Shown here piece by piece: positions 12,001-23,335 of a DNA stretch of 64,000 nt. Each line of letters begins with the position of its first letter. Within the stretch, counting starts at the first letter, position 1. A program made the translations under genes and the position numbers. This DNA comes from Gymnopilus junonius (lineage: Eukaryota; Basidiomycota; Agaricomycetes; Agaricales; Galerinaceae), in assembly GCA_015501075.1 (NCBI GenBank), contig JADNYJ010000062.1, positions 124,001 to 188,000 on the forward strand, in the 5' to 3' direction. A model generated the notes under the pieces. It was not told the DNA's origin and ran no database searches. It was given only the letters and a program-made list of their open reading frames with translations.

Positions 12001-14029
12001 CTTTGCCACGAACCACAGAGTATGTTTTAATGAAATGTTCTTGACAATGATATGACTTATACACATTCAACTTGCAGGTTCTTATTTTCTTCCAAATGAC
12101 AAAGGTCATGGATATCATGGAAGACTTTTTGAAAATGATGGGCTGGAAGTACCTCCGTCTGGACGGTGGCACCAAGACCGAAGAGCGTGCTGCCTTTGTG
12201 CAACTTTTCAACGCAAAGGACTCTGAATACAAGGTTTTCATCCTTTCGACGAGAGCCGGAGGTCTTGGTCTGAATTTGCAGACCGCCGACACTGTCATCA
12301 TGTGTGTTGGCTTCTTTCATATGCCCTTGAGAAAATGATCCTAATTTTTTCTTTGATCAGTTTCGACAGTGACTGGAATCCTCATGCCGATTTGCAGGCC
12401 CAGGATCGTGCTCATCGTATCGGTCAGACCCAAATCGTGCTCATCCTGCGGTTCATCACGGAAAAGAGTGTAGAAGAGGCCATGTACCAGAGAGCTCGTT
12501 ACAAGCTCGACATTGATGACAAGGTCATTCAAGCTGGTCGTTTCGATAACAAGTCGACTCAGGAAGAACAAGAAGAATTCTTGGTGCGTAGTTTGACTGG
12601 TGCCGAGTTGGAGTTGTACTTAAATTTCGTTTTCAGCGTTCCATCTTGGAAGCTGACCAGGAAGAAGACAATGAGGAGGCTGGTGACATGAACGACGAGG
12701 AACTCAACGAGTTGATTGCCAGACACGAGCATGAGGCTGCTATTTTCCGCGAGATAGACGCGAAGCGTGAACGAGATGTCCTGGAGAATTGGCGGGCACA
12801 GGGCAACCGCGGTAAACCTCCGCAACCTCTCATGCAGTTCGAGGAACTGCCCGAGTGTTATCAGGCCGACGAGCCCTTCGAGGTCAAGGAGATTGATGAA
12901 GCCGCCGAGGGCCGTGGGCAACGTAGGAGGAATGTCGTTAGTTACAACGATGGTCTCAGTGATGATGCTTGGGCTATGGTAAGTGTCGTATATCTGTACG
13001 AACAAGCTACTCTGTTCTCACCTCTTTCTTTTTCAGGCTCTCGAGGAAGGCGAGGATCTTCAAGAACTTGCTGAACGTGCCAGAGAAAGGAAAGATCGCC
13101 GTGTACATAACAAGCTTCTCAGAGAAGCAGAAGCGTCCGGTAGGAATACACCTGCTTCAGATGTTGATGGCGGCGGTGGTAGGGGAGGGCGGAAAACAAA
13201 AAAGGGCAAAGCCAAGGCCAACAATGATTACGAGCCCAGTGCTGGTACCAAGAGAAAGAGGGGCATCAAGTCGATATCTGTAACGCCCGACTTGGACGAC
13301 GACGACGAAGACCATGATCCTGTAAGCGACCTTTTAGTCATCCCACAAGTATCTAGAACACTGAACCTACTCTTTCTTTTATTAGAAACGACGGAAAACA
13401 AAGGCCAACGGCAATAGCAATCATAATGGACCTGACGTTCCTTCGGCCGTCCGTGACAAGATGAAGAAGGCATTCATGGAATGTTACAAGGCAGTCCTCG
13501 CCTGCGAAGATGGCTCGGCAGGAAACGCTGTGAACTGTTTCGTGAGCCTCCTGATAGGCGGGCAAGTTTCTTTCTTTTCAGGCCTTGCGTATTTATTTTT
13601 ACCAACTATACAAAATTATTTTAGGACTATCCTGATTATTACCAACTCATCACGCAACCTATCGCCCTCTCTGTCCTACGCAAACGCGCCAGTTCAAATT
13701 ACTACAAAACAGTGCAAGGGTTCCGTGACGACTTCCGGTTGATGTTCAACAACGCAAGGACATACAACCAAGAAGGGTCATGGGTATACATCGACGCCGA
13801 GGAGATGGAAAAGGTGTTCAACGCTGCATGGGACAAGGCCATCGTAGGCAGCGATTTGCCTGGCGCACCACCAATTGCTAGCGCTGGATCAGCTAGTGGC
13901 TCATATGCCTCTGCGTTGACGCCGATGGACGACGACGAGCGCCCGCCGCCACCCACAAGAGGTCGGAGTGCGGGTCGGAAACAGGTGCTCAGCGATGAGG
14001 AATACCTGACCCCTAGCGACGACGAGTGA
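9055..14029 (+). CDS. SWI/SNF-RSC type chromatin remodelling ATPase (Snf2/Sth1)
   Basis: The catalytic subunit of a nucleosome-remodelling complex. Exon 1 starts ATG 9055. Domains in order: QLQ ([19 protein letters not shown]), HSA (basic helix around [17 protein letters not shown]), and the Snf2 ATPase with [11 protein letters not shown], the Walker A motif [11 protein letters not shown] across an intron, DEGH ([10 protein letters not shown]) and [16 protein letters not shown]. The C-lobe has [28 protein letters not shown] and DRAHRIGQ. A SnAC-like acidic region follows ([14 protein letters not shown]), then a C-terminal bromodomain ([29 protein letters not shown]). About a dozen short introns, one a GC-AG intron (13562-13624). 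In the bromodomain the frame breaks at 13517-13518: the expected [14 protein letters not shown] sits in another frame and would be restored by one extra G. Basidiomycete Snf2 and Sth1 cannot be separated by eye. Confidence 0.94.
13562..13624 (+). other. GC-AG intron in the bromodomain of the Snf2-type gene
   Basis: A 63-nt intron with donor CGG|GCAAGT and acceptor TTTTAG, joining PPDRR to DYPDYYQLI, conserved in Snf2/Sth1 bromodomains. Confidence 0.75.
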
Positions 14030-14767
14030 TAGATGGCTTTCTCCTTTTGCAGTATCATATAGTATTCTTTTTTGTACTTGGTGTATTTTTTACTGGTCTT
14101 TTTTTTTTTTTGTGTGCTTTGTACTTGAACGATGGTTTGTTTCAAGTAAAATGAATAATCATTCGTCTTTTTATTCCACGTCTAATGGGAAAACTAGTAT
14201 ATAGGGTTTTCTTTTAAACCAAGTAGAAAACAAACCAGGTTCTGTTTCATAAGAAAAGCTGTCAAGAAAGAGAGGAGGATTTGATAATGATACGTATAGA
14301 TGCAGAAATACAATGAAACTAGTTTTCTTGTTAATTGACCCGTGATATGCACTTGCCGCTCTTGTGAAACAGCAACAAGTAAAGGGGACGAGCGAGAGGG
14401 GAAAAAAACGAGATATTCGATACAACGAGGTGAATGAAAAAAAAAGGAAATCATGATCAAAGACATTATAGAAACAGAACAGAGCAATTAGATGAAACAA
14501 ACTCCCGATAGTATTATATCGTTGCCACTGCTAGAAGGTTTCCTTATCGTTCATAAACCTGGACGGCCTTTCGTCCCTCCTCCTCCGTGGCATGATCCTT
14601 TTGCCAACTGGGTGACGCGCTCAATGCCATCTAACAAGGCACATGTTGCGGACAGGTAGGGTGTGTTGACTGGCGAACCCTCCTTTCTCTGCCCTTGTTC
14701 GTCATAAACAGGGACGGACGTTCAGATACCGATTAGCAGCTCGCTCTATGATCGGAGAAATATCTTG
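14030..14767. other. Convergent intergenic region
   Basis: About 740 bp between the Snf2-type gene (+) and the YAP1-type gene (-). Contains poly-T and poly-A runs (for example around 14100-14112 and 14438-14447), as expected for two 3' UTRs. No coding exon recognised. Confidence 0.55.
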
Positions 14768-16706
14768 CTACTGTTTCTTTGATAGATTTTCCAATATTGA
14801 ATGAACACCTGAAGGTTCGAGAACGACCTTTGTGCCGTCACAGCGAGCCTTGTTAGTAAACTCTGAACATAGTTCATTAATATCAAGATCCTGGAAAAAT
14901 GAATTAGACTACAAATTCTGACAGACAGCGGTTGTTGAACAAACCTTGAATTTAGGGTCGGCCCGTATACTTCTCCAGGCACTGAGTACTTCTATATTCT
15001 TATCGCTCTTCACTGTCTTTGGGAAGCTTGATCCAACGCAAGAGATCATGGTTCCGAGGACGCTGTCCGATGCCTTGCGTAAACTGGCCGGTGCAGCCGG
15101 AGGAGGAGGAGCGAAAGGCGATGCGCCCTCGTTTGCAATGCGCTGTTCGAGTTCCTGTTTGGTCTTTGGACAACCAGGGTCGTCGTGGTTGTGCATGCTC
15201 TCCGACATATCCGATGCAGGAGATGATCTAGAAGCACATTGGTAAATAAGGAATTGGGAGAAGACGATGACGAAGATGAAGACATGGCCGGTGGAGAAGG
15301 TCGAGGGTGATGAGACACGGGACTGATGGAAGCAGGTGACTGGGAGAGCATGGACATGTCCATGGAACCGGTGGAGGTCAAGTACCCGGAAAAGAGGTCG
15401 TCCAGAATAGTGTCCTGGGAAGCGGTTGGAGCGGGCCACGTTGATAGGTTGTTGATATCAAAATTGAAACCCACGTTGCTGGTGCCGTTGTTAATGGTGG
15501 TGGTGGAGAAACTGCTCGTTGTAGGAGCTGGAGTTGGGGCACTAGAACTATCACTGGAAGGAGGAGTCAAAGAGTCGAAGGTGGAGGCAAAGGACATAAA
15601 CATGGGATTACTAGCGATAGTGGTATACGGGGAATTGGAGGCTAGGCCGGTGTTGGCGCCAAAGCCAAAATCCATCTGCATGGCTCCCTCTGTTGCTGTT
15701 GGCTGAGGGACGCTGTCATCCAGCAAATTGAGCATGGCGGGATCAAAGGTGGTCAGCGAGCTCCATTCAAGGGGGTTCGACATTTTAGGCGAAACCGGAA
15801 CCGATGTTGTGGAGGATGATGCAACAGACTGCGTAGAGTTTGTAAATAGATTCTGAGCAGATCTCGGAGACTCGACGCCGGTGGGCGCGGCGGAGCCACT
15901 GGCAGCGTTCTTTGGGACGCTGAAAGTGAACGCAGACTGCTTGAGAGCGAGATTCTCACTCTGGAGACGGCTTAAGAGATCCTTGAGATTCTCGTTCTCG
16001 TGGACAGCTCTTTCGTTCTTTGCCTCTAGATCGGCGACTTTATCCTCCAGCTGTCAAAGGCAAGGCGGCGATCAGTACGGAAAGGCTATGGAAATTCGAA
16101 AAAAAAAATATTCACGTCTTTAACGTGCTTTTCCTTCCTCTCTCTGAAAGCACGTTGGGCAGCACGATTCTGCTCCTTGCGTTTGAGCAGCCTGCCCTCG
16201 TCCTTGGTCTGAGGAAAAGGTGTGGGAATAGATTGCTCAGGACAGGGAGAGGTAACTCGGGTTGGCAACTCACTGAAGCGCTGCCTGAAGCTTTGCGCCT
16301 AGCGGCACCTAGGGCTGCACTGGAACCCTTCTTCTCGACACCTGTAATGGAGCATGAGAAAGCAGGGAAGAAGGCTCCGACCAGGTTGCTTACCAGAGGC
16401 TGTATGCTGGGACTTTTGTGTGGGTCCGTCTGAAAAGTCCTCGTCGCTGGCCTTGCGCTTGAGGGCAGAGTCCGCTGGATCATCGATGGGGGTGTCCTGG
16501 TTGGATCCTGGTGGACTGGGGCTGCTGTCCTCTGAGGGGGGGGTGAGAGAGGGCAGGGGGTAGGAAGAGAGGTTCTGGGGGTCGACGGCGTCCTGGGGAG
16601 GGAACTGTTTCTGGAGGAGAGCAAGGAAGTCGCTGTCGGGGAGCTGGTTGATGTCGATGTGCTGGGAGAAGTCCCAGAGCGGGGTGACTTGAGGGAAAGA
16701 ATCCAT
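14768..16706 (-). CDS. YAP1: YAP1/Pap1-type bZIP transcription factor
   Basis: An oxidative-stress transcription factor of the AP-1/Yap1 class. N-terminus MDSFPQVTPLWDFSQHIDIN. The basic region reads KRKEQNRAAQRAFRERKEKH, containing the fungal NxxAQxxFR signature, followed by a leucine zipper (LEDKVADLEAKNERAVHENE). A Ser/Thr/Asn-rich middle contains the conserved patch FDINNLSTWPAP. The C-terminal cysteine-rich domain carries Cys in CASRSSPASDMSESM, in DDPGC, in MISCVG, and in the terminal ELCSEFTNKARCDG. In Yap1, C-terminal Cys pairs like these form redox disulfides that hide the Crm1 export signal (family knowledge); here the spacing suggests the same control (inference). The stop TAG is at 14768-14770. 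Several introns; tandem downstream of ERF4 with about 160 bp between. Confidence 0.92.
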
Positions 16707-16867
16707 GGACGGCGACGAGGAGGAACGATAAGACCAGTGAAACCAGACAAGAGCTCACAGAATAAGATTACCAAGCACTGTCCTTTCCGCACGTGATCTC
16801 CGCCGAGTACGCATCGCTTCGGCAAATCGCCGTTCATCACCGCTTATTTATTATTCTATTCTAAGTA

Positions 16868-18329
16868 CTAGTAGTATTCAATCTCGAGCTGTTTTCTCAG
16901 TCAGTCACTGCAGTCTCCATCTACCAGCCACTCACATATAAAAATGCCACAGAGCCCGGCCATAACATGTTCAGGCCCACTGGGTTGTATAGCTCCGCAT
17001 TCAACTTGTCAATCAGCTTCCTCAGCCGCATCATTTCCTGGATCACAACTATCATTATCACCCGTCTATACATACCCGTCCCAATACATACCTTTTCGAA
17101 ATGCGTCTTTAGAAACAACCTTGAAACTTGCAGACTCAGAATTGACACCAGGTTGTCGAACAGCGAGCGTTTCAAGCTATGAGCCGAAATCAACAGCTCG
17201 TTGATAGAATTGATAGACTCCAAGAAATGCGTCGGCGTAATCTGCGTTCCAACCGTCAGCGCCTAGCAACAATCCAATTCAATCACACCTACCCGACCCT
17301 CGAGTTCAAGGGGGTATATGGGCGCAAACTGTATTATAAGCTCTCCGCCAGTGTAGTCTCTTTCCACCCTCAGGATTTCCCGAGGGTGATGCACGCCAAT
17401 CTGCCCCACAGGCCGCGTGCCGTATGCAGAGTCTGGCGGCGGGGGTCCAAAGTAATAAGATGACTTGGGTATCAAAGGTCGAGGGCCGCTGCGGCCGCCG
17501 ATATTCGTCAGTCAATCGGCACCGGCGGAAAAAGCGAGCTTCCAACTTACCCTGAACTCTGCAATGTTCTAAATTTGTGCGAAGTCACAGGCGAATAATA
17601 CCCCGCAATCGCCTTCAAATTGTTATCCAGCGGCGGGTTCACCTGTTCCCAAGGTAAAGGTGAATGCGGCTTCAAATCCAGTCTGAGATGCGACGTCCGT
17701 CGTTGCACGGGCTTTCTTTCCTCTTCTTCGTCGTCGTCGTCGTCGTCGGGGTATATAAGTTTTCCATTCGAATCCACCACGTCGTCTCCCTCTTCAACAA
17801 TTATCGTCCTGTCCTGTCCATGGGTCCTATCACCCTCCTCTTCTTCACGCGGCTCCGTGCTATTTAATGGATCCCAAGTAGTCGGTGTAGTGGGCATTGT
17901 AGTGGTAGACACAACTTGATCCAGTGACCTCTTCTTCTGAGCATCCTCATCCTTGCTCGGCGGCAAAGAAAGACTGCTAGTTGAAGGATCGCTCTTATGA
18001 CCACTCTGCGTCTTCTTCGACTCTTCTTCTACCAATGTCTGTTCTGCGAGGTTCACCATAGTGGCCGACACTCCCTCCAAAGTGGTACTCGTGTTGGCAT
18101 CGTGGCTCTCTGGCATCCGAGCACTACTCCTGAGAGTGGCACCCACCTCCTCTTCAGGCTTCGCGTGCTCCAGAGTCGTATTCGTAGCCGGAGGTTCAGA
18201 AAGAGAGTGACTAAGAGGTGGCTGAGGTGCTTGAGTGGCTAGGTGCTCAGCCTGCTCTTCAGACATCGTGACATTACTATGACAAGGGAGTTCTGTAATT
18301 TGTTTGTCCCCATCATTATTGATCTGCAT
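16868..18329 (-). CDS. ERF4: ERF4 / Golgin A7-type palmitoyltransferase accessory subunit
   Basis: A partner of a DHHC palmitoyltransferase (Erf2-Erf4) that lipidates Ras on the ER/Golgi (family knowledge). The N-terminal half is acidic, Ser/Thr-rich and disordered, with a run of Asp followed by Glu coded by a GTC repeat (about 17725-17750). The C-terminal half is the ERF4 domain: VERDYTGGELIIQFAPIYPL, INSINELLISAHSLKRSLFD, LFLKTHFEKEMMRLRKLIDK and LYNPVGLNMLWPGSVAFLY. The open frame stops at 16921, but a 47-nt intron (16889-16935) joins a 21-nt last exon giving LEIEYY and stop at 16868-16870; this tail matches my recollection of fungal relatives. The start is ATG 18329, or ATG 18266 (MSEEQAEHL), which also has A at -3. 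Confidence 0.88.
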
Positions 18330-19413
18330 GCTCAGTGCTCATTTTTAGCCCTTGCCCTTCACTTACCCGCCGTCGCTGCTCATATTGGTCCTGGTAACCC
18401 CGAACGCTCGTCTCTATGCACTCCACACCCTACACCATTGACACGACCACTCCATAACACTGGAATAGATAAGTATCGGATTCCGGATGCTATCTAATCT
18501 ATTATTTAACAGCACGGCACTGTCCTCCTTCCACCGACGATTTTTTGCTCAGGCTCGACTCCGGACTCTGTTTCTATGCCTGAAGTATGCCGCATCTCTC
18601 GCCTCTCCTCAAAGGAAAGAACAAGTGTGGGATATCCGCCTCCTTATTGGCGTCTTTCGACTCTCAATCACAGCACCTATTAACATCATTCAATTCCAGA
18701 CCTACATGAACGAGAACCTGAGCTGCAAGGAACATCCTATCTTAAGTCTATCCAAAGGCAATCCGTACCCAGCACATCGGCACTAAACGGTACCAACCTT
18801 CAATAATAAACACCCACTCGCCTCTTTCGCACCTTCGTATATCCGATAAAGCAAGCGTGGCTGCTTCTCCTTCCCATTCCAACCTCCTTCGATGGTGCGT
18901 GCAGTACATGCACGGGAAATACTTTTCATGCCGATGCTTCTTTTTTTCCAAGAAGAAGACAAAAGACAAGGGAAAGTCACGCTGGTTTCTGGTCCAGCCC
19001 ATGGCGTGGATGAATTCATGTTCCTATCCCGTCCTATCCCATTCTTCGGAGCTTGTTCTATTTTATCTCGAGGAGCTGCATTGTCTTGGAAAGTCAATCG
19101 AAAGCTTTTAATAGCGTGTTTCCGTCATACCCCCCAGCTATTTGTAGCTATTACACGAGGTAAAATATATGTACTTCGTGGAATCATTGCTTGCGTTCTA
19201 GGTTTTGCCATCAAATATTGATGCAACAAAATGCAGTCTTCCGACTTACCGCAACCTGAGATCGCATAGCAAGAATTTCTATTTTGCATATGAACAGGAG
19301 AGATCAAGACTTGTAAAATTCTACATAATGAGTGTTGTGTGATGCAAAATGCAGAAGTGAGAGTGAGCAAAAAAATCATATCGTCATAAATGCGTGTAAA
19401 GTGTAACAATTCC
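18330..19413. other. Intergenic region (ERF4 upstream, SSN6 downstream)
   Basis: About 1.1 kb holding the ERF4 promoter side and the SSN6 3' UTR. Short open frames exist but none shows conserved sequence, splice support or codon bias like the neighbours. Nothing further recognised. Confidence 0.5.
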
Positions 19414-22400
19414 TCAGGGCTCCTTCTTCTCAGACGGCGGCGATTGAGATTGTTTCACCGTAGGCGACCTCGACGATGGATGCATCACTTCCGACAACTT
19501 CCCCCTTGATGCCGACGGTGGAGAAGATGAGCGAGCCGAGTCCACATGCATCTTATCATCGTTATGATTCGTCGGAGATGGTGCTGTCGACGGCGGCGAG
19601 AGCGTGGCAATCGGCGGAAGAGCGATAGATGAAGCAGGAGGTGGGGCACTGCTTGCCAGAGACTGGGCATGATTGCCAACAGGTCGAGGATGAGGAGGAA
19701 GAACGACAGGCAGAGGAGGGCTAGGAGGATGAGGGTAAGGGTCACGAGCCTCTGGGGAGTGAGAGGCGGGTTGGGTGCGGAAAGGAATCGGAGACGGTCG
19801 GGAAGATGGAACAGGTGTGGGCTTGCCATTAGTGGGTGAAGATATTCTCCTCTTGGTCATATCCATCCTGGACCGTTTGTTGTTCTCAGAATCTTCAGGG
19901 CCGGGGCTAAGAGGACGCTTCCCAGAAGTAGGCTGAGTAGGAGGCGAGGCATGGTTTGACGAGATGGAATTGCGATGTGAAGGAGGAGGTCGCGGTGAAG
20001 GGTCACTGAGTCTGCTATGTGAAGATATAGTAGGGGAATGTGACGGGGCATCGGCTCCAGATGCTGAGTTTCCGAGGCCAGCAAGGCCAATGAGCGCATG
20101 AGCAACGCCCCCTTCATCATAATCTTCGTCAACCACCCTGGAAGGCGGACGGGGAGTAGCACTCGTCGGCGAGGGTTGAATGGAACGGGAAGACCCAGAG
20201 CTATTCTCAGGGGAACTAGGACCTTTAGGATAACTCGACTTGAAATTGCTTGCCATGTTGGCTGTCGAGCGTTCGGCAGCAAAGACCTTCTGTCTCTCTG
20301 TGCTACCTTCCTCTTTTCCCTTGCTTCCATTCATCCGTTTTCTCCTCTCCCTCTTTGGAACGGGCTCAGAAATGGAGGGGTGGACGTCTGAGAAGAGAAC
20401 TGAGGGGGGGGAGGAGGTAATTGCGGCATTTGCTGGGGTGGAACGTCATCCTTTACCCGTCGACGACGACCATCCTTGGCGTCCACCATCATGGGTGTTG
20501 CATGCGGAGACTCAGAGGCTCTGGAATTCCCCATGAGATGAGGAGGGATATTTCGACCACGCATTCCTTCAGGAGATACAGGGTAACTCCTGCTCTCGGC
20601 AACCTCCATGTCATAATCGCGACTATCTCTTGCATCGTGACGAGGGTCATATCGTCGGCCAGAGTGGTCATGGTGGGCAGGAGGTTGCTGTACAGGAGGG
20701 GGCGGGGGAGAGGCCCGGAATCCAGGGTGCATAGATGGCCCAGCAGATGGAGGCTTGTTGTCCCAATACCTAGTTGCATGTCCTCCACGGGGAGACGGCT
20801 CTGGAGGAGAATGCGCCCGAGGAGAGCGAGTGTACACGGGAGGAGGGGCACCGTGTTGTATATACTCGCCCCGACGACGATCGTGCTCGCGGTCCCAGTC
20901 GCGATGGTCGGCAGGAGGACGTCGATCCCAGCCAGGTTCTGGCTCTGAATGGCTTGGATCACGACGATGGTACGAACGAGGAGATCGTGGGGTAGGAACT
21001 GCGCTAGGCTGAGCAGGGCCAATAGGTTGTCGTCCTTGAGGATATCCTTGGAAGCTTCCAGGAGGTGATCGGGGACGACCATTATGTGGTCCAGGAGATA
21101 TCGAACGCGAAGGTGGTCGCGCCCCGCCGCGGCTGTAATAAGGATCACTATGATGAGGGTGGTGACCTCCGCTTCTGGGGTCATCAGAAGGTTGGGGAGG
21201 GATCGAGTGTTGCAAATGGAGACTTGGGTGGCTGGCAGGACCTCGAGCGTGTTCACGAGATGGAGGGTAGTCTCGGCCTGTTTGGTGAGGAGGCCGATCT
21301 ACTTCCATGGGAGCCAGTGGGGGGTGTGAGGGTACGTGACGACTCTCGTCCAAGATAACAGGTGGCGGCGGACCACCTCTGAAGGGTGGAGGAGGAGACG
21401 CTCTACCAGCAATATTACCTTGAGGAGGTGTGAGGATAATCTCGTTAGATGGACCACGAGAGTCCGCGCGGAAAGGAGGTCGATGGTTGCCAGATTGTAG
21501 CATAAGAGGCGGTCCTGTTAAACCCGGAGGTGGAACGACTGAGCTTGCATAGGCTGTCGGATGTACATCTTGTGGCCCTGGAGCAGCTGGTAATTGACTA
21601 CCCGTCGCTTGAGCGCTCTTCAATAGTTGAAGTCGCTGAGCTATGGCGACATTGCTTGGATCCAATTCACTAGCTCGGGCATAGGCGTCGATGGCATCAG
21701 TAATTTGGTTGTTGCAGCTTTCGTAGAGGCTGCCAAGGTCAAACCAAACCTCGGAAATGTAGGGGTTGATACGAATGGCACGTGAATAAGCATCCAGTGC
21801 ATCGCGGAATTGGTTTATCTGGAAGTATAGTACTCCAATGGAGCACCAGAATGTTGGATTTCGTCCATCGCGGTACACGGCTTGCTGATATGCTTCGTAC
21901 GCTTTGTTGTATTTTTGGCCAGCCATGTATGCTCGGCCAAGAAGATACCAACTTTGCGCATCCGTCGGGTCTACACATCATCGATTAGGATCAGACTGGT
22001 AATGCTAGCGTATAATAACAGCGAACCTGCTTCTAAACTCTTCGTCAAGTACTGGATGGCAAGCTCCTGGTTTTGGAAAGAAGAGCCGTCCTGGTGATAC
22101 AGCCAGCCTAATTGTTGGAGTACTTTGGCGTGGCCAGGATTTGCCTCAACAACACGCTCATATGCATCCTTTGCTCGTAAATGCTAATAGGACAATTAGA
22201 AGATATAAACAAGAACAGGACAGTAAGACACACATTTTTTTGTTGTTCGAAGACATGCCCGATCTGGAACCAGATATCCGCATGTGCAAGGGGGCTGGAG
22301 GATTTCGCAGAATGTGGTCGAAACATTCTAACGACTCTTGGAACTTGCCTTGTTGTTTGTAGATGATCCCCAAACGAAAGAGAATTTCGTTCTCTTTGTC

Positions 22401-23335
22401 GAAATCTAAATCTTAAGAATAATTAACTGCCGTCCGAAGAATCATCAATAGGACGATGGCTGACCTTTGCACATGCGAAGCACGGAGGCAAAAGCTTCTT
22501 CTGCATGATCGAGGGAGCCATATCGGTCATAAAGGATTCCAATACCGTACCAGAGCTTAGGGTCCTCCTTGTAGGGAGTATAAACAAGGAGATTAAATAA
22601 AAGGGAGCCAAAATTACCTTTGGATTAGGAAGGAGATAAAGCGCTTGCTGATACGCTGAATAAGCCTTTTGTAGGTCATCTTGCATAAGATAGCAATGTC
22701 CTATGTGAAGAAATTTAGGAACAAAGCAAAAAATAAGAAGAAAAAAAATACCTAAAGCACTCCAAATCTCTCCATTGTCTTCCTCGATTTGGAGGACGCG
22801 TTGGAAGAAATCGATTGCCTAATTAGGAGAGAAGACGTCATCATTAGATTTGATCGGGAGAAACAAACAAAGGCAAAGATATTCCCGCGGAGAAATTTAA
22901 TGGGCTACTTTACCTTTGGATAATTCTCCTTGATCCGAGCGATACCCGCAACCTGTGTCAGGCCTGATACGGAAGTCGGGTTGTGCCGTAGCGCATTTTC
23001 GTATGCAGACAAAGCGTGCTCAAGATCGCCCATTTGCTCGGCAACTCGCCCTGACAGTAATCAGCATACAAGGCCGTATTTGATCAGAATCAAATGTTTT
23101 TACCTATCAGCAGCCAGGTCTGCTCGTTGGCGGTGTTTAGTTTGTGGATAATAGACCCTGAGGGGCTTGCTCCGTTCGTTGGGACGGCAGGTGAGATGGT
23201 GGATCCATTTGGAAGGGCAGCAGGGGGTGCACCGTTGAGATGAGGGTGGGACATGTGGTGGGGGTGCTGCTGGGGCGAGGGATCATGCATACGAACATCC
23301 CGTTCAGAGGGACGGGATATGTGTCTGTGGGCCAT
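19414..23335 (-). CDS. SSN6: SSN6/CYC8 general transcriptional corepressor (TPR protein)
   Basis: The TPR subunit of the Tup1-Ssn6 corepressor. A His/Pro-rich head (MAHRHISRPSERD, ATG 23333-23335) is followed by about ten tetratricopeptide repeats spread over many exons, for example DLEHALSAYENALRHNPTS, DLQKAYSAYQQALYLLPNPK, KFQESLECFDHILRNPPAP, KYNKAYEAYQQAVYRDGRNP and ITDAIDAYARASELDPSN. A long Pro/Arg/His/Ser-rich tail follows, ending SPPSEKKEP. The tail changes frame near a run of eight G on the + strand (20404-20411): the frame from the TPRs stops at 20331, while EPVPKRERRKRMNGSKGKE, in the other frame, leads into the rest. One more base in the run would join them, and no intron fits. 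With the frame joined, the protein has the usual TPR-head, disordered-tail plan. Confidence 0.93.

Noticed and set aside
13517..13518. Programmed ribosomal frameshifting as a shared mechanism
   Set aside because: No slippery heptamer with downstream structure is evident, the sites differ in context, and seven same-sign events favour assembly error.
16921..16935. Stop of ERF4 at 16921
   Set aside because: A canonical GTGAGT donor at 16935 and an acceptor at 16889 give a C-terminus that fits the family better.
17725..17750. GTC repeat in ERF4 as an expandable microsatellite of interest
   Set aside because: It is short and codes an Asp run inside a disordered acidic stretch; ordinary low-complexity sequence.
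20331..20334. SSN6 as two overlapping genes (stop/start ATGA at 20331-20334)
   Set aside because: The downstream frame continues upstream of that ATG with conserved tail sequence, and the overlap is explained by one missing base in the G run.
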